A DNA stretch of 64,000 nucleotides from NCBI GenBank assembly GCA_965644295.1, contig CBFFRP010000019.1:224170-288169 (forward strand). Direction: 5' to 3'. The translations under genes were made by a program, and so were the position numbers. Source of the stretch: Paraphysomonas bandaiensis. Taxonomy: Eukaryota; Chrysophyceae. Below, one piece after another: positions 55,996 to 64,000 of this stretch (the stretch's first letter is position 1; every line of letters begins with the position of its first letter). The notes beneath the pieces are model-generated. The model did not search any database and was not told the DNA's origin. It saw only the letters and a program-made list of their open reading frames with translations.

Positions 55996-56931
55996 ATTGT
56001 ACATGTATAGTCGCCCTGGAATGATTGCTGTATAGTTGAATTTATAGTATAGTATCCATCTCAGATATCGACAGCTGCCTGTACCTCCCTCCCGCCTCAA
56101 TGTCTAGAAAACTACTGTGTTTTAACCCCATACGGCGGTATACCATACTGTTATACGATATCTACAGCGATCTGGATTGTATGAAACCTAAAAAAACTAT
56201 TTTTTGGGGGGGGTCTGCTATATATATCCGGTATTCTAAGACTGTCTCAAGAAATCAGACATATATCACTGAATAGGGACATATATGTTTAAGTTGATAA
56301 ATCTACTATACTTACTAATATATATCTGCGTAAAGTTGTCTTTATGTGATTTCATCGAATATATAGTGCCCCATTCTAGTGTAGCATACTGGCTGTTTGA
56401 TAAAGTAAGCAACAACATGTATAAATATATTTAGAGTGTAATGAAATTTTATTATACAGATATAAAGTTTAAGAGTATTTGCTACCTGGTGAGTTGCAAA
56501 CATGATTTAACATGTTTTAATATTAATCTTAGTTTCACTATTCAGCTCCACACCAGCATATATCATTTAGAGACATGCCAAAGTAACTTAATTTACTTAA
56601 TTTGTACCTAAACTCACTCTCTTCTACTGTGAGTTGCTTGGTTTCACCAATTTCTCACTATTAACTCGCCTCAGTTGAACAATATAGCTAGGCTATATCA
56701 AGCAACAGAACTCAATATGAAAAACCACATTATTTACCACAATCTAATGATTTTGAAATTATATCAATCCGTGAATGGACTTCGTTTTCTACCAAATGTA
56801 AATCATTTCTTAGGGAAAGATAATTAATGGATCGCAAAGATAATATCAAAGGAAAATAGGTGTATTACTCTATGTTATAATTATACAATGTACTGAACAG
56901 TCTTCCTTGGGCGACAACACTATACATAATT
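55996..56931. other. Intergenic, 0.9 kb, nothing recognised
   Basis: AT-rich, with a G run at 56204-56213. No repeat copy and no convincing frame. It holds the promoter of the Cys-rich gene and the 3' end of the porin gene. Confidence 0.35.
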
Positions 56932-58070
56932 CTACTCAAACTGTAGGCCAACGCCAAATTTATGCCCGTCAAGTCCGAACTCTTTCGCATCGACCTACAG
57001 AGTTATCAAAACAATACCCATCAAGAATTTTTCTACACAGTGACTTCAATATTGGACGTACCTCAGCACATAACGTGAGCTGCATGACGTCTGTGATTCT
57101 TTGTTTGATTGACGCAGAAACGATTGCATCGGAATCAATACGGCTCTTTACTTCTGTAAAGGCGTCTGGTCTATATATCTCAACGTTAACCATCACAAAA
57201 AGACACAGTATCAATCAGATGTGACTGGGCATTCTACATATATTGCACATAACATAACACATACCTATATATGCCTCCTACCAAAAGGCTCTGGTCGTTG
57301 TATAGTATTCTGTAGTCCACCATTACACCCACATCCACCGTGCGAGATATATTACACAAGTATCCCAGCCGAATATTTCCAAGAAGATTCGTGGTTCTAA
57401 CCGAGGCAGCCCATTCCGAACCAAGCACAGACATCCCCACATTCAAGTCGAGAAGCTCTGGATGCTTTCGTTTGTCTTCAAGGTGCGTGTTGCAGAGGAA
57501 CTCCCCTCCTAATCGCAGGTAAGGAAAACTTAAGAGTGCACATCCCTGCAATGATGGTCCATTGACCACATCCAAGTCCGTTTGGGCGCTAAAGTTCTCC
57601 ACACAGTAATCAAGCCCAAGTTTTCCGAAGGAGTATAATGGCTTCCCCGGCTCTTGTCTGCCGTCTTCAATACATGCTGTCAACTTAAAACTATCAGATA
57701 CTTGAAAGGAGGCCTCTCCAAGGACGCGTCCATCAGTCTACACCACAATCACATACAGCACAGCAACGTATGATTTCAATACCGCACCCGGATGCGCATT
57801 TGCTCTATTGAAAGTCCAGCGGGGTCATTGTATGCGATGGACATGCTCCCCTGTGATCCACGGGAAGACAGGTCCCCATCTACAGACCACTCAACACCTG
57901 CTGCATTTTTTGTCTTTACACTGATTTTCTTTGAGAAAAAGAAGCCATCATTAAGCAGACCTAATTGCATAATGCATTATCATATTACACACATTAGCAG
58001 AGGATAATCTACCAAGCAAAGGTCGCTCTATATCACTGAAAAAGGTGCAAACGCTATCAAGTGAACTCAT
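56932..58070 (-). CDS. Mitochondrial porin (VDAC)
   Basis: Five exons: 58070-58013, 57960-57788, 57737-57265, 57170-57062 and 56994-56932, giving 291 residues, the normal porin length. An N-terminal helix (SSLDSVCTFFSDIERPLLG) leads into alternating beta strands: GFFFSKKISVKTKNAAGVEW, KLTACIEDGRQ, FGKLGLDYCVENFSAQTDLD, LGSEWAASVRTTNLLGNIRL. The C-terminal strand VDAKEFGLDGHKFGVGLQFE matches the porin ending, including the beta-signal that the mitochondrial sorting machinery recognises. VDAC forms the main metabolite channel of the outer mitochondrial membrane. It shows that the organism has mitochondria or derived organelles with porin. Divergent with the SET gene. Confidence 0.9.
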
Positions 58071-58452
58071 TATTAGTTTTCACCTATAAGTATATCTATT
58101 TCACGGATAATAAGTACGATGGTAACACTGTTCGCAGTTCATACAGTATCTCTTAACACTGTGACTGAATCCACATAATAATCTTCTAATATGAATAAAA
58201 ACCCACGTATTTTATTTACTACACTGAAATATCACTGACCAGAATGAGTGATATGACAAAAATCCAGGAAATGTGTGTGAAAGCACGTTTTATAGCACTT
58301 GTACGTCGAGATATTGCTGTAGATATACAGCAGTATGTCCGGGTTTGTATATAGTATAATGCAGGCAGATTGTACTGTAGCTAGAAGGAGATCTGAGTGT
58401 TGCCTTATTAGCATCACGAAATCAAGCTCTGTGCAGATTCCATCTAATTAAT
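58071..58452. promoter_or_regulatory. Divergent upstream region, 382 bp
   Basis: Separates porin and SET-protein starts. TGAAATATCACTGACCAG and short A/T runs only; nothing assignable. Confidence 0.3.
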
Positions 58453-59739
58453 ATGATAGCCGGATCTGCCCTTGTATTGGTAGTTTTTGCTGCAGTATGC
58501 AGAGGATTATTGGGCGATGCAGTACATGACAATGACTGTACGCTCTATGTCGCCCCCTCCTTTATACCAGGAGCAGTGAGGGGCATCATAGCCGGTGTAG
58601 ATTTTAATATTGATGATACAATTCAAGAATCAACATCAATATTAATACGCACTGATCATATCAGACACTGGCAATTATTCAATTATGTTTTTTCTGCTGA
58701 GGATGAGGATTATTCAATGGCTCTATTTGGTGGGGCAATGCTATTTAACCATCGTGATCCTGCCACTATCGAGCATGTATGGCATCGAGCCCCTGTTAAA
58801 AGTTATGATTTACTGAAAAATGTATATTCTCAACCATACACAGCGTTTACTACTGTGGATTACAATGCAGCAGCAAACATATTGGCCGGAGAAGAAATAT
58901 TCACAAGTTATGGTGATGGGGACGACTGGTTCAGTTCCCGTGGCATTTCATTTGTTCCCTTTGAAAATAGTACAACTTCTCGGTACTCAGCTGAGTATCT
59001 CAAGAAGAATGGGCACTGTCTAACTGACATCTATACAGACCACTCTGACATTCCTTTGGCTGGGAAAGGCGTCTTTGCAAGGAAAGCGTTCAAGAAAGGT
59101 GAAATTGTGTCCATCTCTCCTGCACTGGTTCTCCCTCGCCACAGTGTAGTGAAGGCTAACGACCACTCTGTACTTATCAACTATTGTATATGCTCCCCTG
59201 GTTCTGATGCTGCCATTATGCCGATAGGACTTGCAGGCATGTTTAACCACGGAGGTTCCCGCGCTAACCTTGAGATGGCCTGGTACGAGTGGTCTGATCC
59301 CTCAACATCATCAGAGGAGTCTAGACTCACCTGGGACATAGCACGCTTGGAAAAGCTTCCTTATGCTCCATTGGACATAAAGTACGTTGCAAGTCGCGAT
59401 ATTGCAGTGGGGGAAGAGCTACTCATATCTTACGGAGCGGAATGGGAGCGTGCTTGGCTATCTTATGTTGATGAAGTAATTGCGTGGACGGAAAAGTACG
59501 GAGGGGATGGTATTGTGATGCGACCACAGTTCAGACAACCTATATCAGCCCCGGATGGAATGTTCCCCGAAAATTTCATGTCAGAGTGCATAGGCAGCAC
59601 TGGATGCTATGTCGGGTCACGCTTGGAGAAACGAAAGAAAGTTGCCGCCAGTCGAACCAGCTCAACATTAGAAATGTATAAAAATGCAAAATCATACTCT
59701 TTGGAAAACTTTATTTCTGAAAATAAACCTGAACTCTAG
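58453..59739 (+). CDS. Secreted protein with two SET-like units, 428 aa
   Basis: One intronless frame. The start IAGSALVLVVFAAVCRGLLG is a signal peptide. The first half carries a partial SET core: GGAMLFNHRDPATIEHVW then ILAGEEIFTSYGDGDDWF. The second half repeats it more completely: GKGVFARKAFKKGEIVSISP, IGLAGMFNHGGSRANLEMAW and YVASRDIAVGEELLISYGAE. The N-H-x and G-E-E-L/I-x-x-x-Y-G motifs are those of SET methyltransferases (S-adenosylmethionine and substrate pocket). SET proteins are normally nuclear or cytosolic, so a secretory signal and duplicated unit are unusual. The first unit lacks the N-terminal G-x-G part visible in the second, so it may be inactive. Substrate unknown. Confidence 0.8.
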   Translation: MIAGSALVLVVFAAVCRGLLGDAVHDNDCTLYVAPSFIPGAVRGIIAGVDFNIDDTIQESTSILIRTDHIRHWQLFNYVFSAEDEDYSMALFGGAMLFNHRDPATIEHVWHRAPVKSYDLLKNVYSQPYTAFTTVDYNAAANILAGEEIFTSYGDGDDWFSSRGISFVPFENSTTSRYSAEYLKKNGHCLTDIYTDHSDIPLAGKGVFARKAFKKGEIVSISPALVLPRHSVVKANDHSVLINYCICSPGSDAAIMPIGLAGMFNHGGSRANLEMAWYEWSDPSTSSEESRLTWDIARLEKLPYAPLDIKYVASRDIAVGEELLISYGAEWERAWLSYVDEVIAWTEKYGGDGIVMRPQFRQPISAPDGMFPENFMSECIGSTGCYVGSRLEKRKKVAASRTSSTLEMYKNAKSYSLENFISENKPEL

Positions 59740-59936
59740 CTATTTTCGACAAGTTAGCCATATCGCAACTTCTGCCATATATGAAGCATAGATTGGGGGA
59801 GGCTTCAATTCTAATTATATAATAATCTAATATACAGTTTCTAAATAATTTATGAGCTCCCATACTCAGTTATATTTGCTCATTCAATTCTATTTAGATG
59901 TTGTCTCTTTGCATTGTATTAAGATTCATTGTCTCA

Positions 59937-60338
59937 CAGGAAAAATTTAATTTTGGCCCTTTTTGGCCCTCGGCCCGCATTTGGCCCTCTACTACAACTA
60001 ACAATAAATTATAACAATAATTCTTAATTAAAAACACACACAACACACACTACAACCACAAGCAACAATAACGCTATTACAACTATCTCTTCTCCCTGAT
60101 TCTTCTAAATTAGAATCATGCACCATTATTAATCGCCTGCTTGATGACAAAATTATTAATGAATTTGTATTAAGTTTTCAAAAAGTCGAAATTAAAAACC
60201 AATCACATTTCTTTTTTCAAAACTCGAAATCTTTAAAAGACAATAACTGAAATAATATAACAAATCAAAATCTTCAGGAGGCAAAAACTGAAAAAAATTA
60301 ATTTTAGAGGGCCCTGGCGGGCCGCAAAAAAACCTTAT
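59937..60338. mobile_element. Short hAT-like MITE, about 400 bp, near-perfect target duplication
   Basis: The left end CAGGAAAAATTTAATTTTGG is followed by TTGGCCCTCGGCCCGC; the right end, inverted, has TTTTTTTGCGGCCCGCCAGG and GCCCTC. Flanks are TTGTCTCA (59929-59936) and TCGTCTCA (60339-60346), 7 of 8 or, shifted by one, TGTCTCAC/CGTCTCAC. No coding content. Confidence 0.6.
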
Positions 60339-60478
60339 CGTCTCACATATATCTCTTAACGAGTGAATACAACACATATTATATAAAATGAAATATGCTA
60401 ACGCCTTGTTCAAAAGTGTCTTGCTATCATACTATTAGGCCTCATCCAAGTTTATATCAAGTGTATTATACTAAATAC

Positions 60479-61058
60479 CAGGGCCTGTTAACCGTTATTG
60501 GTAATGGCATAAATGGTAAATGGCCATTAATGGTAATGCCATTCTAATTGCCGGGAACCGGATTACCATTAACTGCTATATATAGTATATAGTATATAGA
60601 ACTGGGTGTTTTAAGATAATATAGTATATCCTATATACTCCGATAAAACTCTAAACAATATTAGACAACAGTGTTCATGCAACTCTACAGGTACTTTGTG
60701 GCAACCTTGTTCGCTATCTTCTGACACCTGAGCGTAGAAACATGAATCCATATCGTCTAGAATCGTTGCTATTCCTACGAGCCAATTACATGATGTGGGA
60801 TGCTTATACTCCATGAACCCTTCAAGAAGATCGAGAAGTAGTTACAATTCGTAGTCTGCAATTTAACTACGAATTAGTAATTAAGGGAGCACAACACTAT
60901 CTGTTATATGATATATGAGAGGTGCTATCTACTTTAAGTTAGTAGCTATTAATGGCCACTATAATTATTGAATGTCTTTTTATTTAGCAATAGGCGTTAA
61001 AAACTCGTTAATGGCCACTATAATTGCCTGGACATTTTTCATTAATGCCATTACAAAT
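60479..61058 (+). mobile_element. Internally deleted copy of the 41643 hAT family, right end lost
   Basis: Starts CAGGGCCTGTTAACCGTTAT and carries the same blocks as 41643-44546 in opposite orientation: GGGTGTTTTAAGATAATATA, then the transposase dimerisation codons (TCTGACACCTGAGCGTAG through GAAGATCGAGAAGTAG, about 60719-60841, with an internal stop), then AGGTGCTATCTACTTTAAGT and ATTTTTCATTAATGCCATTA. It stops about 55 bp before the expected right end, where GC-richer DNA begins. Confidence 0.8.
60967..61007 (-). mobile_element. Very short R2 insertion with 18-bp flanking duplication
   Basis: TTAATGGCCACTATAATT occurs at 60949-60966 and 61008-61025. The 41 bases between are the end of family R2 read on the minus strand (AACGCCTATTGCTAAATAAA then GACATTCAAT). 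It interrupts the hAT copy, so it is younger. Confidence 0.8.
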
Positions 61059-61329
61059 GAACCCCACGGACCGTCGACAACTCCGGCTCCATATGTGCGA
61101 CATGAGCAGAGTCTATCGCCTCACCCTCAGACCCTCAGCCCTTCGCACACAACAACATATCCCTAGTGATGGGTACTGCGCATACAGCACACTCTATCAT
61201 CTGCACATTCTTGCTTCAAGCAGGCGACACACTCGCTCCTGTCTGAAATTAGACCTCAAACAACGCAAGGACCGTCACACGCTTGCATCTTTCATAAATA
61301 CACAGAGCATTATGGGGGGGCGGTTGTGA
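61057..61329 (+). pseudogene. Fragment with OTU-like motif, possibly transposon-derived
   Basis: A GC-richer frame of 90 residues from ATG 61057. It contains QQHIPSDGYCAYSTLYHLHI, and D-G-x-C followed by a helix is the catalytic start of OTU-type cysteine proteases, which also occur in retroelement proteins. No conserved downstream His block is present, so it is a fragment at best. Its composition differs from the AT-rich surroundings. The following 61330-62121 has no gene; it may hold the 5' terminal repeat of the retroelement. Confidence 0.35.
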
Positions 61330-62121
61330 CTTAGTCGAGCAATAGCCGATTGAGGTCACGCTATTTAATATTTATTTATAGGTTCATATTTTATGGACGA
61401 TAAGGAGATCAGGCGTTGGACTGAACATAGGAGGGTGTGTTGTCATCCCCGTATAGGAGGTTGGCTGTCATTGGAGTGAAAGCTTGGTTTGATAGTATAC
61501 TGCTGTATATTGCACTATACTGTGGATGTATAGTATACAGGATATATACAGTGTAGACAGCCAGCTACAGTAGGGTAACGGTATACCATTATACGGTGTA
61601 TGATGACAATACGGTGTAGGATATGTACAGTCCAATATGTACAGTGGATTGGTATAGAGTAAGGGCATATATATGTGCCCAAGCAGTGAGCTGTAGGTGT
61701 AGTCTGTGATAGAAGATAGATTAGAATGCTAGTCATTATTATCACAGATAACCTCTGATAAAACAAGTTAATAACACTATCATTACTATCAACTTGTGGC
61801 TTGTTATTGCCTTACAACATCCCGTATAACTACAAGTATGATACTGTAAACTGTAGATGATTCACAGCAAGATAGAGTGTTGTATGTTTTCACTTCTTTC
61901 TTTACACGTTTTAACGTAATTTAATTCATTCTATACTCGCGGTTTGCTTGTGTTAGGAGGCAGTTTCACCGGTTTGGTGTTCTGGACAGTGTATTCTCGG
62001 TTTGGGAAGCACTTTAAATTAATAAAACGTTGTAAACACGGTCTTTCTCATCAGAAAGATTACAGTATTAATACTTTAGTCGGATAGAAAGAAACATTGT
62101 TTATTTATATTATTGTCGACT

Positions 62122-63729
62122 ATGAGTTCGGAAGAAGAGGTTCCGAACATTATGGAGTTCCTTCAGCAGCGGTTTGCTGAACAAAATGAACAGTTTGCTG
62201 AACAAAAGCAGCAGTATGCTGAACAACAAGAGCAGCTGAACAAGCGTTTTGAGTCTATTGATCTTCATTTCGAAATGTTTGACCAAAGGTTGCAGCAGCT
62301 GGAGTCTCGACGTTCCTCAAGAAAAGCCACTCCAGCTAATTCGGAAGTAGATTTTGGAGGGGAGATATCCCAGATTGATGAAGAGGTGACACATCAAATC
62401 GAAGAAGTTCAACAGCAAGAAGAACAAGCTGGAGGACAAGTACATGAACAGCAATATATAGACTCAGATCTACTTCAGACCAGAATCGAGGACGCAGTCC
62501 AACAGGCCGTGCTCAACGCAACGCAGGTATTGAGAGAGGAAGAGCAGCCTAGGAGGAGGAATGTTAGGAGACAGACTATTCAAGAAGCGCTAAGGCAGGC
62601 CGACGAAGACAGGACTAGTCAGGTCGTATTGACTCAACAGGATAATTCATACTTGAAGATCCAATTGACAGAAATTACTTTAGACGGCTTCATGACGTTT
62701 ATGGAGAAGATTGCTGAGTATGAAAAACGGAATTATAATAGAGCGGTCCCTTCAGTGTACAGTTTGCTGAAAGATCGAGCAAGGGACATGGTTCGTCATA
62801 CCCTGCGACGCATGAATCCAACAGAATTCCCTACATACTTGGAGTGTACTGATGCTAGGATCACACATATCATTGAGGCAGTTAAACGTTTATTTAAACC
62901 TTTGGACGTAATGGCATTCAACAAAATATTGTACAAATCTTGCAAAGCATACAAGGTCAATATGGAGAGACTGGAGGATTTCAGGAAAGCTGATGAAGAT
63001 ATATGTATTCTCGAAACTAAGTTTATTCAGAGATACGACTTCTTGGTGGATGCAGCAAAAGTAAATCACTTGACTTTGAGTATACCTCTAACTACCACCA
63101 AACGAGGTGGGTCACTGGAAGTCTGGATGAGTTTGATACCACCTTGTATGAGAGATACCAGTAAGAGATTATTGAGAACAGAGAATTTCAACTCAGTGGA
63201 ATCATTCTTCGAAGAGTTTTTCGAACATCTAAGAGTAACAAGGGAGCTTTCTGAGAAGTATCAACAATTCAAGGGCAGGTTTAATTTCCAAACAAAGCCT
63301 CAATTGAATGCTGCAATATTGGCCATGATGGAGGAAGATGATTCGGATGAGAATGAGAAACAGACTAAGGAAAGTAACAATGATGCAAAGGATGATGACC
63401 TTAAGAGTGTGAATGAGGATGTGATGGCTGCAGAAGTTTACAAGAAGAGTCCATGCTTTAAGGAAATGAATGTAGAGGGTGGGTGCAAGGACAAGAGTTG
63501 CAAATTTTCTCATGATAAGGAAATTCTTAAAGATACCCTCCGAGCTATGAATGCCAGGTTTGGAATTAAGGAAATGCCGACTAGGACTTCGCCTTGGCCT
63601 CAACAAAGGACTCCGAAAGAGAGTGTTCCTTGGTACCAGAGGAAACTAGGAAACGAGAAAGGGGATGTGCGAATGCTTGTGCGAGAACAAGAGGACCAGG
63701 GAGACACAGATCCTATTGATGATCTTTGA
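62122..63729 (+). CDS. Retroelement gag-like protein with CCCH zinc finger
   Basis: From ATG 62122 the frame gives 535 residues. The N-terminus is a Gln/Glu-rich coiled coil (FAEQNEQFAEQKQQYAEQQE). A helical capsid-like middle part (KIAEYEKRNYNRAVPSVYSL, RYDFLVDAAKVNHLTLSIPL) is followed by an acidic linker and one zinc finger of form C-x9-C-x4-C-x3-H (CFKEMNVEGGCKDKSCKFSH). Most gag proteins have the CCHC knuckle, so CCCH is unusual. The frame ends at TGA 63727-63729, after which the same frame continues as a protease. Packaging of element RNA is the expected role. Confidence 0.8.
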   Translation: MSSEEEVPNIMEFLQQRFAEQNEQFAEQKQQYAEQQEQLNKRFESIDLHFEMFDQRLQQLESRRSSRKATPANSEVDFGGEISQIDEEVTHQIEEVQQQEEQAGGQVHEQQYIDSDLLQTRIEDAVQQAVLNATQVLREEEQPRRRNVRRQTIQEALRQADEDRTSQVVLTQQDNSYLKIQLTEITLDGFMTFMEKIAEYEKRNYNRAVPSVYSLLKDRARDMVRHTLRRMNPTEFPTYLECTDARITHIIEAVKRLFKPLDVMAFNKILYKSCKAYKVNMERLEDFRKADEDICILETKFIQRYDFLVDAAKVNHLTLSIPLTTTKRGGSLEVWMSLIPPCMRDTSKRLLRTENFNSVESFFEEFFEHLRVTRELSEKYQQFKGRFNFQTKPQLNAAILAMMEEDDSDENEKQTKESNNDAKDDDLKSVNEDVMAAEVYKKSPCFKEMNVEGGCKDKSCKFSHDKEILKDTLRAMNARFGIKEMPTRTSPWPQQRTPKESVPWYQRKLGNEKGDVRMLVREQEDQGDTDPIDDL

Positions 63730-64000
63730 TCGGGTTCTACTTATCATGCTGCCCAGTTGTATAAGATGTCTACCAGCAAATACTGGAGAGCAGCACACAG
63801 AGAAGGGATTATAATAAATAATGATAATGATGAAATTGTAGTGGATGTAGCTTTATTCGACTCGGGATCGAGCAATGATAATTTTATTTCTAAGGAGTAT
63901 TTGGATGAAGTTGGAGAAAAGTTAAAAAAGCATTTAGTGGAAAGGCCAATTCGAGTGAGAGTAGCCAATGGTAAAGAAGTTCAGATAAAGGGATATGTTC
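63730..64000 (+). CDS. Retroelement aspartic protease, start of pol, cut by window end
   Basis: In the same frame as gag and separated from it by a single TGA. About 35 residues in comes VDVALFDSGSSNDNFISKEY, the D-S-G active site of a retropepsin, then a basic stretch and RVANGKEVQIKGYV, the usual next strands. Reverse transcriptase and integrase would follow beyond the window. Expression would need readthrough of the TGA, a frameshift-free route used by some retroelements, or an internal start. Confidence 0.75.

Overview
The window is nuclear DNA of a unicellular eukaryote. Protein genes are interrupted by short GT-AG introns (about 44-125 nt, donors often GTATGT), and about 22 genes can be read. 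The gene set (mitochondrial porin, ELO elongase, OTU deubiquitinase, polycystin-like channel, CDPK-like kinase, CHASE-type hybrid histidine kinase, long LOG-like protein) points to a protist. A CDPK-like kinase beside a hybrid histidine kinase fits a stramenopile or other SAR lineage best, but the lineage is inferred and cannot be proved here. TAA, TAG and TGA all act as stops. In the reconstructed genes TGA interrupts a protein only twice: in the LOG-like gene and between gag and protease of a retroelement.

Layout. 1-2.2 kb: a 28-bp minisatellite and dispersed repeats. 2.2-18.3 kb: a coiled-coil protein, an ATAD5/Elg1-like PCNA unloader carrying a TIG domain and a bromodomain, the LOG-like protein, an 8-finger TFIIIA-like protein, an ELO elongase and a small membrane protein. 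19-28.4 kb: a CDPK-like kinase with a MIT-like N-terminus, an internally deleted hAT transposon, a low-complexity protein, a WD40 protein and an agmatinase. 28.4-41.3 kb: transposon-derived DNA, a 2OG-Fe(II) dioxygenase whose 5' end is partly duplicated, a run of intronless genes (hybrid histidine kinase, unknown protein, TPR-prolyl hydroxylase), then an ankyrin protein. 41.6-44.5 kb: a full-length but dead hAT transposon with perfect target duplications. 44.7-59.7 kb: a coiled-coil membrane protein, an OTUD6-like protease, a micro-membrane protein, more repeats, a polycystin-like channel, a DTW-domain tRNA modifier, a secreted Cys-rich protein, VDAC and a secreted protein with two SET-like units. 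59.7-64 kb: transposon remnants, then the 5' part of an LTR-type retroelement that runs off the end.

Genes mostly alternate strand, giving many divergent pairs that share a 300-550 bp upstream region. There is no operon-like grouping. Calcium (polycystin, CDPK), DNA replication (ATAD5-like), polyamine (agmatinase) and redox/hydroxylation genes sit side by side as ordinary housekeeping neighbours. The most unusual items are the ATAD5-TIG-bromodomain fusion, the in-frame TGA in the LOG-like gene with a weak SECIS-like hairpin in its 3' UTR, a family of 3'-anchored 5'-truncated insertions with long variable target duplications, and several dated transposon insertions. Exon joins were made by eye; in every multi-exon gene whose exon boundaries are listed, the summed exon length is a multiple of three.
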